DNA from: CBDFKB01 sp965248715
GTDB lineage: Bacteria > Pseudomonadota > Alphaproteobacteria > Rhizobiales > Rhizobiaceae
Assembly (NCBI GenBank): GCA_965248715.1
Contig: CBDFKB010000008.1
Span: 1,364,001-1,428,000 of the forward strand
Length of the DNA stretch: 64,000 bases
Reading direction: 5' to 3'
Below the pieces are notes generated by a model. That model did no database searches. It was not told the origin of the DNA and saw nothing but the letters and a program-made list of their open reading frames with translations. Positions 1 to 7,875 of the stretch are shown here, piece after piece. Every line of letters begins with the position of its first letter. Position 1 is the stretch's first letter. A program made the translations under genes and the position numbers.

Positions 1-437
1 ACGTTAATCCGGCGCCGGGGATGCAACGGGGGCTTTGCCCCCTTGCCAAGTGGTTTTGTAATACAAAACACAGCTTGCGGTTTGCGTTTTGGTTCTCGCT
101 TCGGTCCGCGTTTTTCTCCTTGTTGCGGTTTGCCTTTCGCTCGCCGCTGCTTTTGTGATTCGCTTTGTTTTTTCGGCCTGTGCTGTGCGTTGCTTGCGGT
201 GCATGTGCCGTATTGCTTTGCTGTGGGTCGGCGCTTTGCTTGCATCTTTCAATGGCCGTCTGCGAAGCTGATGCCGAAGCTGGCGCGATTTACCCATGGG
301 CCGCGTCGGTTGTTTTTGCAAAGCCGGAACAAGTTGCGTCCTGATCTGTTATGCCAATCGAGAAAGCATTAGCATTGCATCATCCGCTGCCGGACCATGC
401 CTGTAAAACCATTCTGCACGGGGAAAGCATGGCAGTG
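1..437. other. No confident gene; one hairpin
   Basis: No gene is called. A very basic minus-strand reading frame (Lys/Arg/Thr/Gln-rich) covers most of it but shows no family feature and may be chance. Positions 23-46 form a strong hairpin: outer arms GCAA/TTGC, inner arms GGGGGC/GCCCCC around TTT, with one bulged base. A hairpin of the same layout but different stem bases lies at 29008-29037. Confidence 0.4.
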
Positions 438-722
438 CTAAACGGCAGTACGAATAACATCGGTAACGAGAAAATTGTTCAGGTTTTCCTCAACGCCCTC
501 GATTAGCAACGCCATGAACTCCTGTTCAATTTGAGAGTTTGGCATCTGCGAGATGTAGCGGTGGACGGCTTCTTGTGGGTCAAGTTTTTCGACCATCAGC
601 CAATGCCAGAAATAGGCTTTCATTCTCACGGTGGAGCCAGGGAAAAAGTGTGGTGGTGGATCGCTGTTGTCATCCCAAGCGCAGTGGCTTTTGTTGGACT
701 GCTTTTTGGTTTTCTGGCTCAT
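438..722 (-). CDS. Small hypothetical protein, 94 aa
   Basis: Not recognised. The start at 722 gives a protein beginning MSQKTKKQ; an upstream start at 737 would add five residues. It is acidic toward the C-terminus and has a hydrophilic, Lys-rich N-terminus, no signal peptide and no membrane segment. It lies upstream of nothing obvious on its strand and is preceded by the XRE regulator gene on the same strand, about 100 bases away. It is likely an accessory gene of the integrative element. That it is a gene at all rests only on an open frame with plausible amino-acid composition. Confidence 0.4.
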   Translation of the reverse strand: MSQKTKKQSNKSHCAWDDNSDPPPHFFPGSTVRMKAYFWHWLMVEKLDPQEAVHRYISQMPNSQIEQEFMALLIEGVEENLNNFLVTDVIRTAV

Positions 723-824
723 GGCTGTTCCTCGCATCGCCCGGGCCTGCGCAGCGCATAGGCGCCGGTTCGCGCTTCGCGAACTATCGACCTTCTATTA
801 GGCCGGGTTCGATTGCGCCTGGGA

Positions 825-1235
825 TCAATCATCGCTTGCCTCGCCGCATAGTTTGGTATGGCGTTTGGCAAGGCTGAGAATTCCATCACGAAACTTCTTG
901 TCGGCGATAGCGCTGATGACGAGGCCATAGGCGAAGATGGTCTGTTCTTTGAGATTGCGTGCTTGCTCTTGTTGCCCGGATGATGGCAGCGGCTTACCGG
1001 TCAATGCGGCCCGCGCATCCTGAAACAAAAAGTCGATGGGCACATCAAAAAACACCGACAGTTTTAGTAGATCGGCGGCGGATAATCTGTTTGTGGCATT
1101 TTCGTATTTTTGGAACTGTTGGAACGATACGCCCAGCACTTTCGCCGCATTCTTCTGCGTCTGGCGGCTTTTGTTACGGGCCATTTTCACCCGTTTGCCA
1201 ATGAACAACTCAATATCTTTTTCCTCTTGCATCAT
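825..1235 (-). CDS. XRE-family transcriptional regulator, 136 aa
   Basis: DNA-binding repressor or activator of the Cro/C1 type. Residues about 11-70 hold the five-helix HTH_3 domain: GKRVKMARN, then QKNAAKVLGVSFQQFQKYE (turn and recognition helix), then LLKLSVFFDVPIDFLF, the usual end of this domain in alphaproteobacteria. The C-terminal 60 residues are helical and probably dimerise the protein; the final stretch (FRDGILSLAKR) is typical of alphaproteobacterial single-domain regulators. Two Met codons lie side by side at the start (1235 and 1232). The target is unknown; a second regulator of the same kind is at 3313. Confidence 0.85.
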   Translation of the reverse strand: MMQEEKDIELFIGKRVKMARNKSRQTQKNAAKVLGVSFQQFQKYENATNRLSAADLLKLSVFFDVPIDFLFQDARAALTGKPLPSSGQQEQARNLKEQTIFAYGLVISAIADKKFRDGILSLAKRHTKLCGEASDD

Positions 1236-1255
1236 CTCGTCATTTCAAAATTAGG

Positions 1256-1312
1256 CCGGGGGAGAAGGTGACACCCTCTATGCTGGCGCTAGTCCGCTCT
1301 CCCCCGGTTTTT
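1256..1312 (+). terminator. GC-rich hairpin followed by T-run
   Basis: Perfect 10-bp inverted repeat CCGGGGGAGA (1256-1265) and TCTCCCCCGG (1298-1307), followed directly by TTTTT. The loop of 32 bases is long for an intrinsic terminator, so it may instead be a structured leader or repeat. No plus-strand gene is seen upstream of it. It lies just upstream of the divergent XRE gene start. Confidence 0.4.
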
Positions 1313-1824
1313 GGGCCCGGTCATGCCTTTGTGCGTGGGGAACAGGCACAAAGACCGATTGGGTGTGATCGAACGAAAGATGTTCAACCACCGCCCAATT
1401 GTGTGACAGGCAGGAAAGTGCCTTCAAGAGAAAACGATATGCCGCAGCATTTGACACGTCTGACGTATCATCGCGATTGCGGCGATCACGCCAGACGCGA
1501 CTTTTGACGTGACAAACCAGGGTCCTGGTTGCGTGTGACGTTATGGTTTAAAAAGAAAATGTCGATTGCAGAGGAACCGACTGGATCGGGTTCATTTTGC
1601 GTTTGAATTGATCCAGGCCTTCGGATTCAGAACCGCCGAGACAAACCTGGTTAAAGCCGCGTTTGGCGAGAAATTCTGACATTGATTCTAACAGAGCTCC
1701 GATTTGCCTTTGCCTCCAATGCTGAAGTTACACAAGGAGCTTGCCAACATCGACGGAGTGGCATTCCTCAAGGCCCACAATTTGGTGCACTCCCCCTCTC
1801 GGCGGCGCTTCGCTTGCCTGCCGG
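1313..1824. other. Non-coding or degraded stretch
   Basis: I see no supported gene. A short inverted repeat CTTTGTGC/GCACAAAG occurs at about 1328-1354. The stretch ends in an IS3-type transposase remnant, so part of it may be decayed insertion sequence. Confidence 0.3.
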
Positions 1825-2061
1825 GCAGTGATGAGCCGGCGGCGGAAATGCCATAATTGTGCGGTTGCTGAGGGCTTCTTCAACCTGCTCGAACGGGAGT
1901 GGATACAATTCCAAACTTACAAAACCTTTACCGATGCCAGGCAGGATGTGTTCGACTACGTTTAGATGTTCTACAATCCGAAGCGCAAGCACGCGAGAAA
2001 CGGGATGCTGTAGCCCGTCGAGTTCGAACGGCAACAAAAAGCGGAAACTGAAGGCGTCTAG
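1825..2061 (+). pseudogene. IS3-family transposase 3' remnant
   Basis: Reads through the end of an IS3-family OrfB (integrase core): a worn version of the DNAVAESFF motif (NCAVAEGFF), then LEREWI, TYKTFTDARQDVFDYV, stop, MFYNPKRKHARNGML, stop, PVEFERQQKAE and a final stop. The tail motif YNPKRRHS...SPVEFE is characteristic of the family. Two in-frame TAG codons and loss of the whole 5' half show it is dead. No terminal inverted repeat was found. Confidence 0.8.
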
Positions 2062-2109
2062 AAAAATTGGGGCAAATTGCAGATTATTTAGTTTGATGAG
2101 TAGATATCA

Positions 2110-2796
2110 TTGGATAAAGGCTGTTTGTTTGCTGATTTTTCTTACCATATTGCTGCCATTATTAATTCTAATATACTTATCTTAATTAGGCAGACGCGAA
2201 AAACTCTCGTTGACTCGACGAGATGCGGTAATACTCTGAAAATATATGGTTTCTTGTGTAGCAAGTATTATGCAGCAGAATTGGAGATCGAGGTGGGACG
2301 AAAAGATGACTATGATGCCGCGCACAAAGACGAAAACCGCGACACGAGTTGGCAAGAGGACGTGGCAAGCTTCCTGTTTCCCGTTAGAGCAATCGCTGGG
2401 GCACTCGAGAATGATGACGCACGAAAAGGACGGGAAGACGCTCGCGAAGGGACGTACAACCCTCCGGGAGACGACGGTGGGTGCTTTCTGACCACGGCAT
2501 GCGTGGAGCATGCTGGGCTTCCCGACGATTGTGACGAGCTCACGGTTCTCCGCGACTTCAGGGATCGATATGTTCGCGCACTTCCGGAGGGCCCAGTGCT
2601 CATCAGGCGTTACTACGCCGAGGCGCCATATGTGGTTGCAGCTATCAAAAAGTCACCTGATGCCAGCGTGATCCTTGATGGGATTCTGCAGTCGGTCAGA
2701 GACGTGGTCGCCCACATCAAAAGGGGTGACAATGAGATGGCCATGATTGCTTATCAGCACGAGTTCTCCGCATTTCGTGAAAGGTTTATCGGCTAA
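2110..2796 (+). CDS. Hypothetical protein with CFLTTAC motif
   Basis: No function is assigned. The frame is open from 2110, but the first 57 residues look non-coding; TTG at 2281 or GTG at 2293 are likelier starts. Residues about 124-160 carry GGCFLTTACVEH...LPDDCDELTVLRDFRDRYV, a Cys-containing motif resembling the CFI-box seen near the C-terminus of several uncharacterised bacterial proteins. The remainder is helical (RRYYAEAPYVVAAI, FRERFIG). It lies between two IS3 remnants in the accessory region, so the 5' end may be truncated. The motif is seen directly; the link to the CFI-box family is a comparison from memory. Confidence 0.55.
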   Translation: MDKGCLFADFSYHIAAIINSNILILIRQTRKTLVDSTRCGNTLKIYGFLCSKYYAAELEIEVGRKDDYDAAHKDENRDTSWQEDVASFLFPVRAIAGALENDDARKGREDAREGTYNPPGDDGGCFLTTACVEHAGLPDDCDELTVLRDFRDRYVRALPEGPVLIRRYYAEAPYVVAAIKKSPDASVILDGILQSVRDVVAHIKRGDNEMAMIAYQHEFSAFRERFIG

Positions 2797-2879
2797 GCAC
2801 GACATCCTTCTGACCAGCCCGTCTTTTACCGGTCGCGGTCGCAGGGCTATTTCGGCGGGCGGCTAACTAGGCCTGCTGT

Positions 2880-3162
2880 GCCGAAATCATCTACATCCCC
2901 GTCAAGCACGGATTTGTACTTGGTCACGATCGTGGACTGAGCGACACGCAAGGTACTTTCCTGGTGGCTCTCGAACACACTGGATGCCAGCTTTTGCGTT
3001 GAGGCGCTTGTGGAAGCTATTGGCAAATATGGCAGGTCAGAGATCATGAACACGGATTAAGGCAGCCAATTCACAAGCACTGCCTGGGTCACCGTATTTA
3101 CCGAGGCGGACATCGAAATCTCAATGGACGGATGGGGGTGTTATCTGGACAACTTGGACTTA
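2880..3162 (+). pseudogene. IS3-family transposase internal remnant
   Basis: Frameshifted remains of an IS3 integrase core: IIYIPVKHGF, then in another frame KVLSWWLSNTLDASFCVEAL, EAIGKYGRSEIMNTD, stop, GSQFTSTA and DIEISMDGWG. It is clearly related to the better-preserved copy at 34926-35435 (VLSWRLSNTMDASFC). It carries stops and frame changes and is dead. Confidence 0.8.
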
Positions 3163-3275
3163 CCCGATTTTATTGGAGAGACTTTCAGCCTTGTTTGCCA
3201 TTTCGGCCTCGAATTTGGCAAGCAACTTATAGCCGGATGCTGAATGCCGCCTGCGAGGATTGTAGACCAGTGAGA
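3163..3275 (-). pseudogene. IS3-family transposase C-terminal remnant
   Basis: On the minus strand the frame reads VYNPRRRHSASGYKLLAKFEAEMANKAESL and stops. This is the C-terminal tail of a different IS3-family OrfB (family pattern YYNPKRRHSALGYxSPxxFE). It abuts the plus-strand IS3 fragment end to end, so two insertion-sequence remnants meet tail to tail here. Confidence 0.75.
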
Positions 3276-3312
3276 CTGTCAGGAAATTTGTGTTTGAGGC
3301 CTGTTCTCGCCA

Positions 3313-3693
3313 TTGAGTGACGAACTTCTCTCCAAACATGACGCCGATCTGGGGTTTCGGCTGATGCAAATGCGCCACCTGAATGGATATTCCCAAAGTC
3401 GGCTTGGGGAATTCATCGGCGTATCAAAACAGACCATTCAACGTTATGAATCCGGGGAAATCCATATCTCACCCGAAGCGCTTGATATTTGCGCGCGCCA
3501 GCTCAATACGCCGGTCGGCTTTTTCTACGGTGAGGGTGAAACCATGCCGGCGCCATCAAATACCAACAAAACGGGTCTGCTTATCGCCGCCGACATCATG
3601 GCATTGCCCGATAATAATATCCGCAAGAGCGTCTACCATTTGGTACGCGCCATCAATCGCGCCCATGAAGAAGGCTCTAAGAGGGCCGCTTGA
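3313..3693 (+). CDS. XRE-family transcriptional regulator, 126 aa
   Basis: Cro/C1-type DNA-binding protein. The HTH_3 domain spans residues about 14-70: GFRLMQMRHLNGYSQSRLGE, then FIGVSKQTIQRYESG (recognition helix) and CARQLNTPVGFFYGEG. The C-terminal part (IMALPDNNIRKSVYHLVRAI) resembles the tail of rhizobial single-domain regulators. The start is TTG at 3313; no ATG precedes the HTH. The 3' end overlaps, convergently, the small minus-strand gene at 3677. The role is unknown. Confidence 0.8.
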   Translation: MSDELLSKHDADLGFRLMQMRHLNGYSQSRLGEFIGVSKQTIQRYESGEIHISPEALDICARQLNTPVGFFYGEGETMPAPSNTNKTGLLIAADIMALPDNNIRKSVYHLVRAINRAHEEGSKRAA

Positions 3694-3865
3694 TCCTCCA
3701 TTCCCCGGTTTTCTTCTTCATGGGTGCGTCAATAAAATCTGGCAAATCTGGCAAATCTGGCGGGCAATTTTCCGCAAGATCAACCAGTGCTGATTTACCC
3801 TGTTGGGTCATTCGTGAATGTTTGACCCCCAATAGGCTGATTGGTTCATTATCTGAATCTGTCAT
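3677..3865 (-). CDS. Small hypothetical protein, about 62 aa
   Basis: Not recognised. Start chosen at 3865 (MTDSDNEP); 3880 is possible. The middle holds DLPDLPDF, encoded by a short tandem array of the 9-mer GGCAAATCT at about 3740-3768, which could expand or contract in frame. Hydrophilic with a basic tail. Overlaps the 3' end of the XRE gene by 17 bases, which lowers confidence that both are translated. Confidence 0.35.
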   Translation of the reverse strand: MTDSDNEPISLLGVKHSRMTQQGKSALVDLAENCPPDLPDLPDFIDAPMKKKTGEWRIKRPS

Positions 3866-3880
3866 TTGATTTGGCTCCAA

Positions 3881-4113
3881 GTCTCATGGTGGCCGGATTT
3901 TGAAAACCGTAGCAGGCTACGTTGCTCCTTATTCGTGCAATGCCTTAGTTCGGAGCAATCCGGCCCTGTTTTGAGCCGTTCTCCTGCCTTCCGGGTTTTC
4001 AAACCGGGTGTGGCACGATGCCAGCACAGGCCAATGGTGCAGAGTAATAGCGAATGAGAAAAGCGGAATTCATGGAATCTTCAATTTCATCCACATCGTC
4101 TTGCCGGGGCATT
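3881..4113. other. Intergenic, short inverted repeats
   Basis: No gene is seen. TTGCTCC and GGAGCAA pair across about 3930-3960, and TTTTGAAAACC is echoed by GGTTTTCAAA about 100 bases later. Function unknown. Confidence 0.3.
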
Positions 4114-4303
4114 CTAGTGGTTCGATTCCAACATTTGCGTCCCGTTGCAACATTGTGGTTTGCAAATCTTGGAATCAAAAGAACCACTAGCAAGATATTG
4201 AATCTAGTGGAATTTTTAAATTTGACATTTGACATTTGACATTTGACATTTGACAAACGGCGAAGCTGCAAATGGGCACCAAATGTCAAATTCATTCCAC
4301 TAG
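4114..4303 (+). repeat. Twin-hairpin element, copy 1
   Basis: 190-bp element bounded by CTAG at both ends. Hairpin 1 runs from CTAGTGGTTC to GAACCACTAG (4114-4187), with GATTCCAA/TTGGAATC inside. After a 13-base spacer, hairpin 2 runs from CTAGTGGAAT to ATTCCACTAG (4201-4303), with AATTTGACA/TGTCAAATT inside. Five tandem TTTGACA units lie in hairpin 2. A second copy, reversed, is at 27972-28140 in chromosomal context with two units; the 21-bp length difference equals three units. Confidence 0.85.
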
Positions 4304-4381
4304 GATTTGGCCGGAACGGGAGTTGCAGGGACTTGTTGGGAACTGACCGGAGCCTGGTTGATTGGATTAAATTCCAACAAT

Positions 4382-5173
4382 TCAAAGCGGCTGGATTTGC
4401 GGGTCGTGGGATGGAGCAATGGCGGGATTTACTGCTTCGGGTTTTGCTGTTGCGGTAAAGGCGGTTTTTGCTGCGGGTGCGTTATCGGCGGTATCAAGCC
4501 CTGGCACATGCGCTTTTACCGAGGGCGGCATCGTATCAAGCAATTCCGCATCCATTTCATCAAGCCGATCCTCAGTGATATTCCCTTCAGCCAGTTCCTC
4601 ACGGTGCCGGTCTTTCAGATCGTCAAATTCGTGAATCTTGTCACGCTCCTGACGATTATTGCGCATCGCGTCGTGGGCTGCACCGCGCGCTTTTAGGTCT
4701 GACAGAAAGTCATCAACTGGAAAATGATCGGGTGGAAATTGATCGTAGGAATATTCTTCATCGGATACGGGCTTGCCGAATTCATCGTAGGCTTGAGTTC
4801 GCGCCTCATTCAAAAACACCCGGCTTCCATCCGCCATGGTATTGGCGTATTGCCAAATCCCCTCAAGCCGGGCTTCAATCTCGATCAAACGTCTTTGCAG
4901 CGCCTCATACTCAATTTGATTGTCCATGAGGGCGGCAGTGGTCGCTTCGTCGTAAATATCGAGTTTGGCATCAAACGCCGCAATCTGAATTTCAGATGCC
5001 ATTATCACCGATACGCCAATGGCGGTTACGGTGGCATTTTCCGAAGCCTCTTCTGCAATGTCTTCACGAAGCTTTTGCTCCTGTCTGGCTTTGATAAACC
5101 ACTGATTGCGGCGCGCTTCTTGCGAATGAGAGAAGCGGCTGTCATTGCCAAAATGGTGCATCAGTTGAATCAA
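4382..5173 (-). CDS. Hypothetical coiled-coil protein of mobile elements, 263 aa
   Basis: No function is assigned. Residues about 20-45 and 75-110 are charged and heptad-like (KARQEQKLREDIAEEA; YEALQRRLIEIEARLEGI), suggesting coiled coils. The middle has GSRVFLNEARTQAYDEFGKPVS, a style (a parameter name, then FDExG) that I associate with uncharacterised proteins of alphaproteobacterial conjugative elements. The C-terminal 50 residues are Ala/Pro-rich and probably disordered. It lies 1 base before the secreted-protein gene on the same strand (5175-5528), so the two are likely co-transcribed. It is complete and shows no frame damage. Confidence 0.6.
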   Translation of the reverse strand: MIQLMHHFGNDSRFSHSQEARRNQWFIKARQEQKLREDIAEEASENATVTAIGVSVIMASEIQIAAFDAKLDIYDEATTAALMDNQIEYEALQRRLIEIEARLEGIWQYANTMADGSRVFLNEARTQAYDEFGKPVSDEEYSYDQFPPDHFPVDDFLSDLKARGAAHDAMRNNRQERDKIHEFDDLKDRHREELAEGNITEDRLDEMDAELLDTMPPSVKAHVPGLDTADNAPAAKTAFTATAKPEAVNPAIAPSHDPQIQPL

Positions 5174-5174
5174 T

Positions 5175-5528
5175 TTACGCTCCGCAGTCCTGCTTGATTA
5201 GAATATACAATAGCGGCCCCACTTGTTTGTCGGGGTGCCTGCCAAACCATTGTTCGATTTTCGGCCATTTATCTTGTCTCCCGTACCATGCATAAATGCA
5301 CTGAATCCCGGTACGATCCGGTTTGTCTCTTTGCCAGCGCGAAAAGGCCAAACCCTCGACCACTCCGGCAACAAAGCTGACTTGCTGATCCGAGGTCATC
5401 TTGTTAAGCACGAAATCGGCATCTAGGTTTTGCGCTTGTGTTCGTTGAGTTATTATCAAGTTCATCAATAGTATTATCGCTAATATTTGTTGATATTTTC
5501 TTAATTTCAACCATTTATTAACCTGCAT
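5175..5528 (-). CDS. Small secreted hypothetical protein, 117 aa
   Basis: Start chosen at 5528 (MQVNKWLKLRK) because a Lys/Arg-rich n-region, a hydrophobic segment (ILAIILLMNLII) and a small-residue site (TQAQN) follow at once: a typical Sec signal peptide. The mature part (QQVSFVAGVVEGLAFSRW ... CIYAWYG ... KQDC) has two Cys that could form a disulfide and a helical pattern recalling Rap1a/Tai-type small periplasmic proteins. That resemblance is weak. It lies directly upstream of the 263-aa gene and divergent from the serine recombinase gene. Confidence 0.6.
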   Translation of the reverse strand: MQVNKWLKLRKYQQILAIILLMNLIITQRTQAQNLDADFVLNKMTSDQQVSFVAGVVEGLAFSRWQRDKPDRTGIQCIYAWYGRQDKWPKIEQWFGRHPDKQVGPLLYILIKQDCGA

Positions 5529-5717
5529 AATCGACCGATTACGCAATATTTTACTTACATGCCTCGGTTTTGTTATAATTATGAGAGAGTAATGCAATAT
5601 CAAGGGTTTGGCCGTTTTGGCGATATGCCGGGCCCCAATGAAAGGCCGCAATGCGGAAAGGGTCGATTATGCACCATACGAATGCATGGCCTGATACCGC
5701 TAAGGCACTGAAACAAC

Positions 5718-6281
5718 ATGAAAATAGGATATCTGCGCGTCAGCACCAAAACCCAACGGCCAGACCGGCAAATCAACGGTCTGAAAGAACTGTGTGACAG
5801 GCTCTATATCGAAACACTTTCAGCGGTTGCCGACAAACGGCCTGTATTTGATCAAGTGCTAAATGAACTAGAACGCGGCGATACCTTGTTTGTCTGGGAT
5901 TTGGATCGTGCCTTTCGTTCCACCGAAGACGCGCTCTATCACGAGAAGAACCTGCGCAAACGCGGCATCAAGTTCCACGCGATGAATTTTGACATTGAAA
6001 CTGAAACCGCCGATGGCAAATACAGCTATGTTATTACTGCCGCCGCAGCCGAACGTGAACGCAAGAAAACCTCAGAACGCACCATTGAAGGTCTGAAAGA
6101 AGCTGTAAAACGCGGTGCCATCCTTGGGCGTCCACCGATAATGAGTGATGAACAGATACACGCAGCCAAGCAGAAGATTGAGGCCAAACAGGCCAGTGTG
6201 GCTCAAATGGCAACTTTGCATAATGTTCACCCCTCTACCATTACCCGTTCCATTCGGCGGTATAAGAATTCCTATCAATGA
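5718..6281 (+). CDS. Serine recombinase (resolvase/invertase family), 187 aa
   Basis: Small serine recombinase that cuts and rejoins DNA at a short crossover site through a covalent serine. N-terminal catalytic domain: GYLRVST with the catalytic Ser at residue 9, then LFVWDLDRAFRS (the Asp-Arg pair and Arg of the active site) and AAAERERKKTSERT leading into the long E helix. C-terminal residues about 140-187 are a helix-turn-helix (SVAQMATLHNVHPSTITRSI). The length matches Tn3-type resolvases and DNA invertases. No invertible segment or res site was recognised next to it. It may resolve multimers of the element, or belong to a lost transposon. Confidence 0.9.
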   Translation: MKIGYLRVSTKTQRPDRQINGLKELCDRLYIETLSAVADKRPVFDQVLNELERGDTLFVWDLDRAFRSTEDALYHEKNLRKRGIKFHAMNFDIETETADGKYSYVITAAAAERERKKTSERTIEGLKEAVKRGAILGRPPIMSDEQIHAAKQKIEAKQASVAQMATLHNVHPSTITRSIRRYKNSYQ

Positions 6282-6308
6282 ACCGCTATTTTGTGATAGA
6301 ATGGTGTT

Positions 6309-6530
6309 ATGAGCCAGACCGATACAATTGACGTTTCTCATATCAAGTTTACTTCGACAGTTTTTCCGACTGACGAGGATATGAAGCTGTGGCATTCCCT
6401 TTCTCCGGCAGAACAACAGGCCGTTATTATGCGCGATGTGGAGCAAGGGTTAAAAGGCCCGCCTGCATTAAAAGCCAGCAAAGCCGAGATCATTGGCGAA
6501 GTGCTGGACGAACTGAAGCATGGAATATGA
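6309..6530 (+). CDS. Antitoxin of ParE-type module, 73 aa
   Basis: Small acidic protein directly before a ParE/RelE toxin gene and overlapping it by 11 bases, the standard arrangement for an antitoxin. It has no strong DNA-binding motif; the C-terminal half (ALKASKAEIIGEVLDELKHGI) is the kind of helix that wraps the toxin. It begins with ATG at 6309, shortly after the serine recombinase gene ends. Its identity as antitoxin rests mainly on size and position. Confidence 0.7.
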   Translation: MSQTDTIDVSHIKFTSTVFPTDEDMKLWHSLSPAEQQAVIMRDVEQGLKGPPALKASKAEIIGEVLDELKHGI

Positions 6531-6813
6531 GCTATCGGGGCTGGCGCGTTCCAATATCAAAGACATAGCCCGATATACGGTTCAATATTTTGATGAGGCG
6601 CAGGCCGACGAATATCTCGACGGCCTGTTTTACAGCTTTGATCTTCTGACCGATAATCCCAAGATGGGGCGCGTGATCCATAGTGATCAAAGTGGCAATT
6701 TACGGCGCTTCACCTATCGCTCTCACTTCGTGATTTATGAAATTCGTGAAAACGTGATCAGGATTGCAACGATCCGCAGCGTCCGCCAGGACTTACCGCA
6801 GCAATGGCGATAG
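6520..6813 (+). CDS. ParE/RelE-family toxin, 97 aa
   Basis: Type II toxin of the ParE/RelE fold. Seen: N-terminal helix SGLARSNIKDIARYTVQYFDEAQADEYLDGL, DNPKMGRVIH, then the strand series LRRFTYRSHFVIYEI and VIRIATIRSVRQDL, matching ParE proteins that inhibit DNA gyrase. RelE ribosomal RNases share the fold, so the target is not settled. Translation is probably coupled to the antitoxin through the overlap. The pair would stabilise the integrative element. Confidence 0.85.
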   Translation: MEYELSGLARSNIKDIARYTVQYFDEAQADEYLDGLFYSFDLLTDNPKMGRVIHSDQSGNLRRFTYRSHFVIYEIRENVIRIATIRSVRQDLPQQWR

Positions 6814-6986
6814 GTCGTTTAGTCGGCAGGTTAATTCAGCAGCAACATCGTCAACAGTTTGCTTGACCATGCGCCGCCGGACTGATTGTTGGACGGCGGC
6901 GCGAATTTTTTGAATTGCCATAATATACCCAAAGCACTCAATAAACTTGTGTTTTAGGGTATAAATGTTTTTTGCTCCATACACTT

Positions 6987-7230
6987 ATCCCAAAACCGGT
7001 GCTCACTTTTCGGGTGCATGGAGTATACATGGAACATTTTTCGCCTGATTTGAATCGCTCAACCAGCCATATGTGTTTGTTTTGGCGCGTATCCCGAAAC
7101 CGGTGCTCACTTTTCGGGTGCATGGAGTATACATGGAACATTTTTCGCCTGATTTGAATCGCTCAACCAGCCATATGTGTTTGTTTTGGCGCGTATCCCG
7201 AAACCGGCACCCACTTTTGGGTGACACGCT
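6987..7230 (+). repeat. 104-bp tandem repeat with palindromic cores
   Basis: Two full copies of a 104-bp unit and a partial third. Each begins with an ATCCCGAAACCGGTGCTCAC-type palindrome (pairing with TTTTCGGG), followed by GGAGTATACATGGAACA and GCGTATCCC. The last partial copy switches to the common chromosomal form (CACCCACTTTTGGGTGACAC) and ends in CTAG. It is related to the intergenic palindromes at 25.9, 46-57 kb. Confidence 0.8.
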
Positions 7231-7765
7231 CTAGTATTCCTCCACCAACATCACGCGGAGCACGCGATTGGTGCGGTTTACAGCGTGTTGCGCTTAATCA
7301 GAGCCGGAAAACACGCCAAATTCACGTGTTTTCCAGCGCTTATTTGAACCAAATAGAACGCAAAGCGCTTTAGATCGGCGGGGTCTTCGCTTAGGTAATG
7401 GCTGTTTTCATCGTAGCAATCGACGACCCAGAATATGTCATGAATGCCACAACTAGAGTGCTTTTCGATTAATCAGTGTCATTCAGAGCACTCTATCTAT
7501 TTGTTTTGACGCGTATTCTTATCCGAAAACCGCTACACACTTTTCGGGAATACGCGCTAAACGCGCCAAAATCCCGTTCCTTCTGTGTGTCACCTTGGGG
7601 TGCAAAGGCGTTGTAGATTTTTACGCCGTTCAAGATGCGCTCGCGTGTTTTACGATCAAGCAACCGGATGGCAGGCGAAAGAACAACTTGTCCGGTAAGC
7701 TGTGATTGCCGCAGCAGGTCATTCAAGGCGGCAATTTTCTGTGTTTGTTGGGTGTCTGTCGTCAT
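7231..7765 (-). pseudogene. DUF3768-family gene split by repeat insertions
   Basis: The three parts of a DUF3768 protein are still legible on the minus strand. N-terminus: IAALNDLLRQSQLTGQVVLS ... ILNGVKIYNAF ... ERDFGA (7765-7560). Middle: HDIFWVVDCYDEN, EDPADLKR (about 7370-7445). C-terminus: TNRVLRVMLVEEY and TAG (7231-7275). Between part one and two sits a palindromic repeat (7445-7560); between two and three sits an 85-bp insert with its own stop. The terminal TAG is shared with the CTAG that ends the tandem repeat at 6987-7230. The family function is unknown; members are common on alphaproteobacterial plasmids and islands. Confidence 0.75.
7473..7558 (+). repeat. Palindromic repeat, GAATAC form, inside DUF3768 gene
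   Basis: GCGTATTC ... CCGAAAACCGCTACACAC TTTTCGG ... GAATACGC, the second form of the intergenic palindrome found four times in tandem at 46096-46466. It interrupts the DUF3768 reading frame. An adjacent small hairpin AGAGTGCT/AGCACTCT lies at about 7455-7493. Confidence 0.75.
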
Positions 7766-7875
7766 CGTCTGCTATCATTTTAATATATAAATCAATTACC
7801 TGCCAGTAATAATGTTAGGCAATAGTGGCTGGCGCACACCGCCCGAGAAACTGCTCGGGCGGCGCAGGTGTTTAA

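Noticed and set aside
4..321. Basic 105-residue minus-strand protein
   Set aside because: Low-complexity composition, with its C-terminus running through a strong hairpin; not enough to call a gene.
3677..3793. Plus-strand frame after the XRE gene
   Set aside because: A shadow of the XRE gene and the short tandem 9-mers.
6987..7230. Possible CRISPR array (also considered at 46096-46466)
   Set aside because: The units are 100 bp direct copies without regular short repeats and unique spacers, and no cas genes are present.
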